Assembly (NCBI RefSeq): GCF_002251245.1
Contig: NZ_NPJG01000053.1
Location: 1-56,241 of the forward strand
Length of the DNA: 56,241 nt
Direction: 5' to 3'
DNA from: Prevotella sp. P5-92
GTDB lineage: Bacteria; Bacteroidota; Bacteroidia; Bacteroidales; Bacteroidaceae
The notes below the pieces were generated by a model. It had not been told where the DNA came from and did no database searches. It worked only from the letters and a program-made list of their open reading frames with translations. A program made the translations under genes and the position numbers. Below, in pieces: positions 1-7,965 of the stretch; position 1 is the stretch's first letter; each line of letters begins with the position of its first letter.

Positions 1-158
1 GTCTTTTTGACTCAATTCCCTTAATGCTGCTATCGAGCCACTTTCACCTGCATTTTCTTGGTTTTGAAAAAAAAATTCATCATATTCCCACTTTTTCCCG
101 CCTTTTTCTTGGAACGTAACAATAAAATTACTATCTCTGTACCTAAGAAAGCTGCATC

Positions 159-341
159 TTGGCAAAACAATCAAACGAGGTTGACAAGTTGAATGCTCTG
201 TTGAAGAGTGACAAGTTGATACCGTCGAAGGCTTCCTACAGAGGCGGGCACATTGGCTTTCATCGGAGGATTATGTGGGAAAGACTGGAGCAAGAGATGA
301 AGAAAGGCGGTGAGGGTATTTGTTGCGCCTCACCGCCTTAG
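159..341 (+). CDS. possible small ORF or gene fragment, 60 aa
   Basis: A 60-codon frame opens with TTG and ends inside the inverted repeat at 304-339. The predicted product is hydrophilic and lysine-rich, with no motif I recognise. Its first part lies over GTTGAC-type repeats and no Bacteroidetes promoter is visible upstream. It may be the decayed end of a gene outside the window, or not a gene at all. Nothing else is recognisable in bases 1-158. Confidence 0.2.
   Translation: MAKQSNEVDKLNALLKSDKLIPSKASYRGGHIGFHRRIMWERLEQEMKKGGEGICCASPP
304..339 (-). terminator. likely terminator of the ppiD-like gene
   Basis: AAGGCGGTGAGG at 304-315 and CCTCACCGCCTT at 328-339 form a perfect 12-bp inverted repeat with a 12-nt loop. 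It lies 31 bp past the minus-strand stop codon at 370. On the minus strand the stem is followed by a short T/C-rich run, as expected for a weak intrinsic terminator. Confidence 0.65.
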
Positions 342-369
342 CGAATTATAGGTATAAATGTGAATGAAC

Positions 370-2502
370 TTAGAAGAAGAGGTAGCGATTGTCTTTCACT
401 TCGGCCTTTAGATAGAGCTCGTTCATGAAACGGCTGGCTGCCTGAAGAGCTTGCTGACGGAGCTGAGCCTCTGTGGCCTTGGCGTCGAACTTGGCGCCGC
501 CACGCTGAGCCTTCTTCACTACCTTAAACATATATGCGCCACCGTTGCCCTTGATGACACGAGGACAGAACTGGCCAGCCTTGGTGGCTGCGATGGCACC
601 GCTGAGTGCAGGCTCGCTGGCACCTGTAGCCTGGATGAATGCTGGAGCGGCGAATGTCACCTGAGATACGGTGGTGACCTGTGCGCCCTTGGCCTTGGCT
701 GCATCGACGCTGTTGACGCCTTTGAGCTTGGCTGCGATCTGCTCGTACTTCTTGTCGCGGATCACCTCAGACTTGATCATGTCTTTAACAGAGGCGATGT
801 CGCGGTAGCCTTCCTTGTGGATGCCGCTGAGAGCCACCACGAGGAGATGATCGTTGTCGCCACACTCATAGAGTGGCGACACCTCGCCTGCCTTGGCGTC
901 GAAGATCCACTTCATGGTCTCGCGTGTGCTGCGTACGCCAGCCACGTTGTGCTCTGAGTTGGCTACGTCGGCGCGCTCAGACACCTTGAAACCATATTTC
1001 TTGGCGTTGTTGACAAGAGCATCAGCAGTCTGGCTCTCGCTTACAAACTGGCTGAACTTGTTGTAGGCTGCAGAGTAAGTGGCCTTTGAGAAGTCGATGG
1101 TGTGCTTTACGATGGCTGCCACATACTTGGTGGTGAATGCCTTGCGTGCGGTGACTTTGAGGATGATGTTACCTTGTGTAACCTCCACGTTCTTCAAACC
1201 TTCAGACTGTGTGAGAGCCTCGATATACTTTTTGGTGTCGGCATCGATGGTAGGTGCGCTTTCGTACATGGCCGAGGTGAACCACTGTGCCTTGCCTTCC
1301 TGACCGTATTTCTTGGCGATGGCCTCGAAGTCGGCTCCGCCGTTGAGGGCGTTGTAGATGCTGTCGGCGCGCTGGCGAGCCTGATCCACGGTCTCGCCAC
1401 CCACCTGTATCAGGCGATACTCTACTGAGTCGGGGAGCTGTGCTGAGCTGATGAGCTTGACTACGTTGAGGGTGTTGTCGTAAGCGGTCTCGAACGGAGC
1501 TGTGGTCTGACCTACCGCCATTGAGTCGATCTTTGCGGCGATGTCGCGTGGCATGACCTTAGACGATACGGGCACGCCGGTGAAAGTCACCTGCGACTGG
1601 GCCTTGCGTACAGTCTGTGCGGGGTCGGCGCCTTCCTGCAGGCTCTTCTGAGCCTCGTTCATCGATGCCACGAGGGCCTTGCGGTCGGCTGGCGACGCCG
1701 TCACCTGGAAGTCAACATACTTGATGTCGCGAGTCTCGATATACTGGCGGTACATCTCCTTTTGCTCCTCGTACTTGGCCTTGATGTCAGCCTCGCTAAT
1801 GGTGACCTTGCTGTCGTTGATGGTAGAGTAGGCTATAGTAGCCAACTGCACTTCGTTCTCCTCGTTCTGGTCGTTGAATGCCATCTTGGCCGACACGGGG
1901 TTGGAGATGAGGCAGTGAGAGAGGAGGTTCTGGTACTTCTGTGCGAGAGTCTGCTGGCGCAGTGTCTTCTCGATGAACATCCAGTAGTCGTAGATTCTCT
2001 TGTACTGCTCAGCCATCTGCGGGTTAGACTTCTGTGCCTGCTTGTAGTCGGCGATAAACTTGGTGAGTTGTGAAGCGTCGAAGCGTCCGGTCTGCTGGTT
2101 GACGAACGGAGTCTGCATCAAGATAGGGTTGGTGCCTTCCTTGAGGATGTTCTGCAGCTCGGCGTCGGTGACGGTGAGTCCGAGTTTCTCTGCTTCTTTC
2201 TTCATGATAATGCTGTTGACGTAGCTGTTCCATACCTGATCTTTGACCTGGTTGAGCTCTTCCTCGGAGAGATTGTCGCGACCTTGGGTCATCTTGATTA
2301 CTTCCTGGTACTCGTCAACGAGAGTCTGAAAATCCTGTACTGAGATTTTCTCTCCCAACACTTTGCCTACTTGCTGACGCTGCTCGTTGCTGGTAGCTTC
2401 GCACGAGCGGAACGCTTCTTCGGCAATGAATGCGAAGAGGCCGAGACCGATGATGACGATCAGGGTCACACCTCTTTTTCTGATTGTTCCTAATGCTGCC
2501 AT
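370..2502 (-). CDS. PpiD/SurA-like peptidyl-prolyl isomerase, membrane-anchored
   Basis: The 710-residue protein has a short basic N-terminus, one membrane anchor at about residues 11-30, and a long SurA_N-like helical chaperone region to about residue 300. A parvulin-type (PpiC) region follows at about 355-460, and then a second, divergent half. This is the usual layout and length of Bacteroidetes PpiD-like proteins, which act on the periplasmic face of the inner membrane and help outer-membrane proteins fold. Isomerase activity is inferred from the family; I did not verify active-site residues. It is the last gene of a minus-strand envelope block but has its own promoter in the 112-bp gap upstream, so it can be transcribed alone. 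Confidence 0.85.
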   Translation of the reverse strand: MAALGTIRKRGVTLIVIIGLGLFAFIAEEAFRSCEATSNEQRQQVGKVLGEKISVQDFQTLVDEYQEVIKMTQGRDNLSEEELNQVKDQVWNSYVNSIIMKKEAEKLGLTVTDAELQNILKEGTNPILMQTPFVNQQTGRFDASQLTKFIADYKQAQKSNPQMAEQYKRIYDYWMFIEKTLRQQTLAQKYQNLLSHCLISNPVSAKMAFNDQNEENEVQLATIAYSTINDSKVTISEADIKAKYEEQKEMYRQYIETRDIKYVDFQVTASPADRKALVASMNEAQKSLQEGADPAQTVRKAQSQVTFTGVPVSSKVMPRDIAAKIDSMAVGQTTAPFETAYDNTLNVVKLISSAQLPDSVEYRLIQVGGETVDQARQRADSIYNALNGGADFEAIAKKYGQEGKAQWFTSAMYESAPTIDADTKKYIEALTQSEGLKNVEVTQGNIILKVTARKAFTTKYVAAIVKHTIDFSKATYSAAYNKFSQFVSESQTADALVNNAKKYGFKVSERADVANSEHNVAGVRSTRETMKWIFDAKAGEVSPLYECGDNDHLLVVALSGIHKEGYRDIASVKDMIKSEVIRDKKYEQIAAKLKGVNSVDAAKAKGAQVTTVSQVTFAAPAFIQATGASEPALSGAIAATKAGQFCPRVIKGNGGAYMFKVVKKAQRGGAKFDAKATEAQLRQQALQAASRFMNELYLKAEVKDNRYLFF

Positions 2503-2561
2503 TACTTGTTTTTTATTTGTTTTTTTATTTTTTTTGTTTCCTTGTTTTCGCTTTTAGCGCA

Positions 2562-2569
2562 CAAAATTA
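2562..2569 (-). promoter_or_regulatory. Bacteroidetes -7 element for the ppiD-like gene
   Basis: On the minus strand the sequence is TAATTTTG, matching TAnnTTTG, 60 bp upstream of the ATG at 2502. It lies in an AT-rich gap between two genes of the same direction. Confidence 0.6.
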
Positions 2570-2614
2570 CTAAATAATTATCAAATAAAGGAATAAAAAC
2601 GGAAAAAAATGGTT

Positions 2615-3874
2615 TTATTCGGTTATTTTTAGCTTTACAAGCTCTATTTTGGTCATTGTGCTTTTAATAATCTTGAATTCTAATTTGCCAATCTTGACTA
2701 TTTCGTTGAGTTTGGGGAAGCTCTGATACTCGTGTAGAATGAGGCCGCCGACGGTCATGTAGTCATCGTTTTCAGGCAGGTCGAGGTCGAGCATCTCGTT
2801 GGCTTTCTCTATCTCGAGACGTGCCGAGAGCAGGTATTCGCCGTCGTCGGTGCGGCGGGCTATGTAGTTGTTGCTGTCGTGCTCGTCCTCGATGTCGCCG
2901 AAGATCTCCTCGACGATGTCTTCGAGCGAGACGAGTCCGCTGGTGCCGCCAAACTCATCAACGACGATGGCGAGGCTCTTCTTCTGCTGGAGGAAGGTCT
3001 GCATGAGTTTCTTTGCCGCCATGGTCTCGGGCACGAAGGGCATGGTGCGTATATTGTCGCGCCACGTAGCGGCTGAGCGGAACATCTCCGAGGAATGGAT
3101 ATAGCCGACCACATGGTCTATGTCGCCCTTATAGACGACGAGCTTTGAGAAGCCTGTCTCGATAAACTGGTTTTTCAGTTCCTCGACTCCGCTCTCGTCG
3201 ATGTTGACACCTTCGATCTCGGTGCGTGGCACCATGCAATCTTTGACGCGTGTCTCTGAGAAGTCGAGCACGTTGTGGAAGATCTTCACCTCCTCTTCTA
3301 TCTCGTCGTCGCTCTGCGCATTGTCGATGCTGCTCTGTACGAGGTAGTCGAGATCGACCTTTCCGAACTCGATATCGTCTTTTGCCTTCTGCATCTTCAC
3401 TCCCACGAGGGCGAGCATCCACTTTGAGAGCAGTGTGGCGAAGCGCGATATGGGGTAGAGCAGTATGTAGCACACGAGGGCGGGGATGGCGAAGAACGAG
3501 AGCATGGTATTGGGGTTGCTCTTGAAGATGAGTTTCGGTATGAACTCGCCCGTGAACAGCACCACTACGGTGGAGGCTATGGTGTCGGCGGTGACGCGCT
3601 CGCCGTCGCCGAGCGAGGCGAAGAGAGTTGCGTCGAAGATTTGGGCGAAGAGTATGCCATAGATGACGAGGGCGATGTTGTTGCCCACGAGCATGGTGCT
3701 GACGAAGTTGTTTGGATGGCGGTAGAAGAGGGCGATGGCTCTCTGCTGTATGCCGTTCTTGCCGCGTTCCATCTCGGCGAGCATGCGGTTGCTCGACACG
3801 AAAGCTATCTCCATGCCGGAGAAGAATGCCGAGAACACCATTGATACTATGAGTGCTATCACGTTGTCTGTCAT
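2615..3874 (-). CDS. CNNM/CorC-type membrane protein with CBS pair (GldE-like)
   Basis: The 419-residue protein has an N-terminal DUF21/CNNM membrane region of about 190 residues with several hydrophobic helices. A CBS-domain pair lies at about 205-330, including a DEFGGTSG-type segment, followed by a C-terminal CorC/HlyC domain. Family members are linked to magnesium or cobalt transport, and in Bacteroidetes the gliding protein GldE has this layout; which role applies here is not shown by the sequence. The ATG overlaps the stop codon of the upstream lptC gene by 4 bp (ATGA), which implies translational coupling. The older label hemolysin is misleading. Confidence 0.85.
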   Translation of the reverse strand: MTDNVIALIVSMVFSAFFSGMEIAFVSSNRMLAEMERGKNGIQQRAIALFYRHPNNFVSTMLVGNNIALVIYGILFAQIFDATLFASLGDGERVTADTIASTVVVLFTGEFIPKLIFKSNPNTMLSFFAIPALVCYILLYPISRFATLLSKWMLALVGVKMQKAKDDIEFGKVDLDYLVQSSIDNAQSDDEIEEEVKIFHNVLDFSETRVKDCMVPRTEIEGVNIDESGVEELKNQFIETGFSKLVVYKGDIDHVVGYIHSSEMFRSAATWRDNIRTMPFVPETMAAKKLMQTFLQQKKSLAIVVDEFGGTSGLVSLEDIVEEIFGDIEDEHDSNNYIARRTDDGEYLLSARLEIEKANEMLDLDLPENDDYMTVGGLILHEYQSFPKLNEIVKIGKLEFKIIKSTMTKIELVKLKITE

Positions 3875-4536
3875 GGCGTGGCGGTTTTTTTTGTGGCGGC
3901 ATGTTTGGTGGCGGCAGGGCGCAGCACGGGCACGGCGGTGGTGTCGGCAGGAACCGTGGTTCCTGGAGCGGTGCCTTGGGAGGCGGTGCCGGGAGCGTTG
4001 TCGTCGGGTTTCACAAACGAGCCTTTAGAGTTTGACACTGTGTATTTTATCATACGTTCGTCGCTACGGAAATAGGTGCCTTGCAGGGTGCGTTCGGGGC
4101 TGACCACACGTGAGAACTTGTTGGAATAGAACTCGTGTTTGATGCCGTCCCAGAACAGTTCCTCGCTCGTGAAGCGCAGGCCGTTGACGTTGCGCACACG
4201 AACTCTGCCGCGCAGTTCCCAGAGTTTCAGCTGGTCGTAGTACCACGCGGTGTCGGCCTGTATGTAAGCCTGGATATTGAACTTCTCGTCAAACTGTTCG
4301 AGAAAGATGCCGCAGATGAAGGTCCAGCGCGACGGCTGTCTGACGGTGTTGACGTCCCATCGCTCGGTGACGATCTTGTATTTTATCACTCCCGAGTCGG
4401 AGATGAGCGTGTTGACGCCGTAGCTTGTCATCATCGACACCGAGTCGCGGTCGTGGATGGCAGGGGCGGTGTGTTCCACCTCCTCGGAGCAGGAAAACAC
4501 CGCCATTGTCATGGCTGCGAGGACGAGAGCCCTCAT
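3871..4536 (-). CDS. lptC: LPS export ABC transporter periplasmic protein LptC
   Basis: LptC links the inner-membrane LptBFG transporter to the periplasmic bridge that carries lipopolysaccharide outward. I place the start at ATG 4536, which gives a compact signal sequence ending in a lipobox-like VFSC; an in-frame ATG at 4572 adds 12 polar residues. The body contains beta-rich repeats typical of the LptA/LptC fold (WYYDQLKLWELRGRVRVRN region). The last 45 or so residues are a low-complexity Thr/Ala/Pro/Lys tail that is probably disordered. The stop overlaps the next gene by 4 bp. Position next to coaX and an outer-membrane protein fits an envelope cluster. Confidence 0.8.
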   Translation of the reverse strand: MRALVLAAMTMAVFSCSEEVEHTAPAIHDRDSVSMMTSYGVNTLISDSGVIKYKIVTERWDVNTVRQPSRWTFICGIFLEQFDEKFNIQAYIQADTAWYYDQLKLWELRGRVRVRNVNGLRFTSEELFWDGIKHEFYSNKFSRVVSPERTLQGTYFRSDERMIKYTVSNSKGSFVKPDDNAPGTASQGTAPGTTVPADTTAVPVLRPAATKHAATKKTATP

Positions 4537-4626
4537 TCTATTAATATATTTATAAGGTGGAAAACTATCCAATGTGTTGTGGTTTTTGTTCTCTGTTTTC
4601 TTTTGTCCTATTCTTCCGAATGTCTA

Positions 4627-5913
4627 TTAGTTCACTTTCCACTTGTTGAACCATCCTTCGTTGAAGGTGAGGCCAATATTGATGCGGAAAGTGTTTTCGG
4701 TGATGAGGTCTTTGGCCGACGACTTCACCCACTGTCCGCTGATGTTGAGGAACGAGCAGTGATTCCACCTGTCGAGCAATGGAATGCCGAAACCAGCGCT
4801 GATGCTGATCTCCTTTGGTCCGTCGTGGCCGTTGACTTTGAAATAAGGTGTGGCGTAAGACGCTCCGAGGCGGTAGTGAATGCGGTTGTAGAACTTGCGG
4901 CTCTGCCAGTTGGGTATCCACTCGCCGCCCACTGTGAGCTTATGTCTGTCGGTGAGCAGTCCGTAGGTGGCCTTATACTCGCCTGTGGCGGGATTGAACT
5001 CGGGGTAGGCGAGTTTGCTCCATCGCTGCAGCGAATAGTCGGCGCCCACGACAAACTTCCTGTTGTGTGACCACGCCAGTCCCACAGCGAAGGCGTGAGG
5101 CAGGCTCAGTCCGTCTTTCACGGAGAGTGTGTCGCTGGTGGAGATGGAGGTCTGCGAGTTGGTGTTGGTGGTGACGAGCATCGGGTCGGCGTTGAGGTTG
5201 TGCCCGAGGCTGTATGTGGCGCCGAGGGTGACGTTGTCCGTATTCGTGAGGTCGAGGCTGTACTGCAGTCCAAAGTCGAGCTTATAGCTATGGATGCTGA
5301 CGGCATACTGCTTGGTGATGGTGTTGACATACGCGTCGTTGCTGCTGATGGTGAGCGAGCGGTCGTAGTCGCCCCAAAGGTAAGAGCCGTTGACACCAAT
5401 GGAGAGGCCTTTGAAGAGCTTTGCGCCGACGCCGAGATATACTTGCCGCACGCCGCCCGAGCCGGTATGTGCCTCGGTGGTTGTGGTGGACGATGCGCCC
5501 ACGGTGGTGGTGGAAGAGTAGTTGTAGCCGATATTGCTGAACGGTACTATACCGAAACTGCAGCCCACGTTTTTCATCAGTCGGAATGCGGCGACGGCAT
5601 ATTCGAAATCAGCGTTGTTGGCGTTGAGCTTACGGTTGCCTTCCTTGAAGTTTGTCACCTGTCCGCTGAGGCCCATGTCGAAGATCATCGTCAGGGAATC
5701 GACGGCAGAGTAGGAGGCGGGGTTGAGCATGTTGACCTGGTCAGACTGGCGCAAACCCAGTCCCAACCCGTTCATGCCGCGGTTGAATCCCTGTGCTTGT
5801 TCTGACAGCACGCCGAGTCCATACTGACTGTATGGAGAGTTGGTGCCGCTCTGGGCACTGGCGGCAAGGGCTGTTGCCATGGCCGCAAAAAGTGTTGCTA
5901 TGTTTTTTTTCAT
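4627..5913 (-). CDS. outer-membrane beta-barrel protein, function unknown
   Basis: The 428-residue protein has a clear signal peptide (MKKNIATLFAAMATALAASA, then QS). The mature part alternates polar and hydrophobic residues, is rich in Gly, Asn, Ser and Tyr, and ends in short aromatic strands (NIGLTFNEGWFNKWKVN), all typical of an outer-membrane barrel. The opening motif NSPYSQYGLG recurs in Bacteroidetes barrels with some likeness to the FadL/OmpP1 group, but I cannot name a substrate. Its ATG overlaps the stop codon of coaX by 4 bp and lptC follows, so it is probably co-transcribed with both. Confidence 0.75.
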   Translation of the reverse strand: MKKNIATLFAAMATALAASAQSGTNSPYSQYGLGVLSEQAQGFNRGMNGLGLGLRQSDQVNMLNPASYSAVDSLTMIFDMGLSGQVTNFKEGNRKLNANNADFEYAVAAFRLMKNVGCSFGIVPFSNIGYNYSSTTTVGASSTTTTEAHTGSGGVRQVYLGVGAKLFKGLSIGVNGSYLWGDYDRSLTISSNDAYVNTITKQYAVSIHSYKLDFGLQYSLDLTNTDNVTLGATYSLGHNLNADPMLVTTNTNSQTSISTSDTLSVKDGLSLPHAFAVGLAWSHNRKFVVGADYSLQRWSKLAYPEFNPATGEYKATYGLLTDRHKLTVGGEWIPNWQSRKFYNRIHYRLGASYATPYFKVNGHDGPKEISISAGFGIPLLDRWNHCSFLNISGQWVKSSAKDLITENTFRINIGLTFNEGWFNKWKVN

Positions 5914-6650
5914 TCTTTATTTTGTTCTTCGTTATGGAGAAGTATGGTGTTCAGACCTCTATGGACGAGGAATTTGTCTGCAAAGGTGCACATTTTTTCT
6001 GAATTGTGCAAATCGATATCGACTCCTCCCGTTAAATAAACCAAAAGGTTAGGATATTTTGACTTAATTTCACTGATATAGCCTTCTATTTCGTGTCTTA
6101 TGCCATGTATCACGCCACTTCGGATGGCTGTTGCCGTGTCGTAGCCCACCGTCGGCGTGTCGCCCTGGCGTGTCAGCAATGGCAGTCGCGAGGTGAAGGT
6201 GTTGAGGGCGCGGAACCTCATCTTCGGTCCCGGCGAGATGTTGCCGCCGAGGTATTGTCCCGAGGAGGTGACGAGGTCGTAGGTGATACACGTGCCGATG
6301 TCGATGACCATAATGTCGTGGCCACGATGGAGCGACCACGCGCCGACGATGGCGGCGAGGCGGTCGGGACCGAGGGTGAGCGGTGTGGAATAGCACACCT
6401 CGACGGGCACTGCCGTCACACCCGGCACCAGCTGAAGCATGGGGAAGGGGAGCGACGTGATGGAGTCGCAGAAGTCGGCAGTGAGGTCTTTCACCGTTGA
6501 CCAGATGCCGCCGTCGATATCGTGCCGTTGGCAGAACGGGGCGATTCTGAAGGGCTGGTCGTGCTCGACGATGATGGAGTCGATGATGTCTTTCCCGTCG
6601 AAAACGGCAAGCTTTGCACACGTGTTTCCTATGTCTATTGTGAGCTTCAT
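5910..6650 (-). CDS. coaX: type III pantothenate kinase
   Basis: CoaX phosphorylates pantothenate in the first step of coenzyme A synthesis. The 246-residue length is normal. Visible motifs are DIGNT at the N-terminus (phosphate binding), GPDRLAAIVGA in the middle (containing the catalytic Asp in the family's G-x-D-R motif) and IDIGTCITYD (second phosphate motif). It is the first gene of the minus-strand envelope block and has a promoter 25 bp upstream, divergent from the DUF4105 gene. Confidence 0.93.
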   Translation of the reverse strand: MKLTIDIGNTCAKLAVFDGKDIIDSIIVEHDQPFRIAPFCQRHDIDGGIWSTVKDLTADFCDSITSLPFPMLQLVPGVTAVPVEVCYSTPLTLGPDRLAAIVGAWSLHRGHDIMVIDIGTCITYDLVTSSGQYLGGNISPGPKMRFRALNTFTSRLPLLTRQGDTPTVGYDTATAIRSGVIHGIRHEIEGYISEIKSKYPNLLVYLTGGVDIDLHNSEKMCTFADKFLVHRGLNTILLHNEEQNKE

Positions 6651-6674
6651 AAAGCATAAATTCGTTTACAGGGT

Positions 6675-6683
6675 GCAAAATTA
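6675..6683 (-). promoter_or_regulatory. -7 element for the coaX operon
   Basis: On the minus strand the sequence is TAATTTTGC, 24 bp upstream of the coaX ATG. It is arranged back to back with the plus-strand promoter at 6729-6737. Confidence 0.65.
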
Positions 6684-6728
6684 TTGAAAAAAAACGAGAT
6701 AAAAGCATTAAAAGTCAAAAAAAGAAAT

Positions 6729-6737
6729 TAAATTTGC
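6729..6737 (+). promoter_or_regulatory. -7 element for the DUF4105 gene
   Basis: TAAATTTGC matches TAnnTTTGC. Transcription should start about 5 nt past its end, at 6741-6743, which coincides with a GTG codon in frame with the gene. Confidence 0.6.
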
Positions 6738-6740
6738 ACC

Positions 6741-7940
6741 GTGAAAAATTCTATGATTATAGTGAAAAGACTGCTATTTTTAGCTTTCTCGCTGACAATC
6801 AGTTTGTTAAGCTGGAGTTCGAGCGATGAGGTGCATTTTGACGACGATTCGGTAGAAGTGAGCTTACTCACCTGTTCACCCCACAACGAGGTTTACAGCG
6901 TGTTTGGGCACACCGCACTGCGCTATCACGACTTGCGCACGGGAGAGGACTGGGCGTTCAACTATGGCGTGTTTGACTTCCGCAAGCCGCTGTTCGGGTT
7001 GCGCTTCACGTTTGGCATCACCGACTATGAGTTGGGTGTCGTGCCGTTCCACATCTTTAAGACCGAATATGCCAAGAGGGGTAGTTCCGTGGTAGAGCAG
7101 GTGCTCAACCTCTCGTCAGAGGAGAAAAAGAAATTATACAAGGCTCTTCAGGACAACTACCGTCCCGAAAACCGCATCTATCGATACAACTGCCTCTACG
7201 ACAACTGCACCACGCGTGCCCGAGACATGATAGAGCAGAGTATAATCGACGACAAGATCGAGTACAGGGACGGAACGGGACCGCAGGCCGACCAGATGCA
7301 CGGCATCACATACCGAAAACTGCTGCACGAGCGCACGGGCAACCACCGCTGGATAACCTTTGGCAACGACATCTGCCTCGGTCTCGGCGCCGACAGGGAG
7401 ATAGGATGGAGGGAAAGACAGTTTCTGCCTTCACAGCTCATGGAGAGCTTCCAGGACGCGATAGTGGTGGGAAGCAACAAGGGCACCAGGCCGTTGGTGG
7501 TCAACAACCGCTATGCCGTGGAACCGGGAGTGAGGTTTGTGGAAGATGGATTCCCGCTGACACCTTTTCAGTGTTTCGCACTGCTGCTTGTGGCAGCGAT
7601 TGTCATTTTGTCAGTAGAGCTATACCGCGGAAAGACATTCGTCGTGTTCGACCTCCTGCTGATGGCGCTGACAGGCACGGCAGGCATCCTGGTGGCAGCC
7701 CTGTTCTTCTCGCAACATCCCACTACAAGCACTAATCTCCAGATACTTATACTCAATCCGCTCCCGTTCTTCTTCATGGCTAACGTGGCGCGACGACGTA
7801 AGACACGCTACTGGAAAATAGTCGCCTTGACGACCGCGATCTTCCTTTTCGGCTCGATATTGCAGGACTATGCAGAGGGAATGGAGCTTCTGGCACTGAC
7901 TTTGCTGACAAGAGTGTGGATGAACCGTAATTGTAACTAA
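6741..7940 (+). CDS. DUF4105 domain membrane protein
   Basis: The protein starts at GTG 6741 (399 aa) or ATG 6753 (395 aa). A signal peptide or first membrane helix is followed by a DUF4105 region at about residues 35-190, with SVFGHTALRY and the Cys-containing YNCLYDNCTTRARD. The C-terminal third holds about four hydrophobic helices. DUF4105 also occurs at the N-terminus of lipoprotein Lnb enzymes, where equivalent His/Cys residues have been proposed as catalytic, so a periplasmic acyl-transfer or peptidase-like role is possible but unproven. The predicted transcription start allows almost no 5' leader. The phosphatase-fold gene follows after 25 bp. Confidence 0.8.
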   Translation: MKNSMIIVKRLLFLAFSLTISLLSWSSSDEVHFDDDSVEVSLLTCSPHNEVYSVFGHTALRYHDLRTGEDWAFNYGVFDFRKPLFGLRFTFGITDYELGVVPFHIFKTEYAKRGSSVVEQVLNLSSEEKKKLYKALQDNYRPENRIYRYNCLYDNCTTRARDMIEQSIIDDKIEYRDGTGPQADQMHGITYRKLLHERTGNHRWITFGNDICLGLGADREIGWRERQFLPSQLMESFQDAIVVGSNKGTRPLVVNNRYAVEPGVRFVEDGFPLTPFQCFALLLVAAIVILSVELYRGKTFVVFDLLLMALTGTAGILVAALFFSQHPTTSTNLQILILNPLPFFFMANVARRRKTRYWKIVALTTAIFLFGSILQDYAEGMELLALTLLTRVWMNRNCN

Positions 7941-7965
7941 CTGAAAAAAGAAAAGATAAACAATA

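Noticed and set aside
4135..5070. Long open frame on the plus strand (311 codons)
   Set aside because: It is antisense to lptC and the outer-membrane protein, has no promoter and encodes no recognisable domain; high GC at third codon positions of the real genes keeps the opposite frame open.
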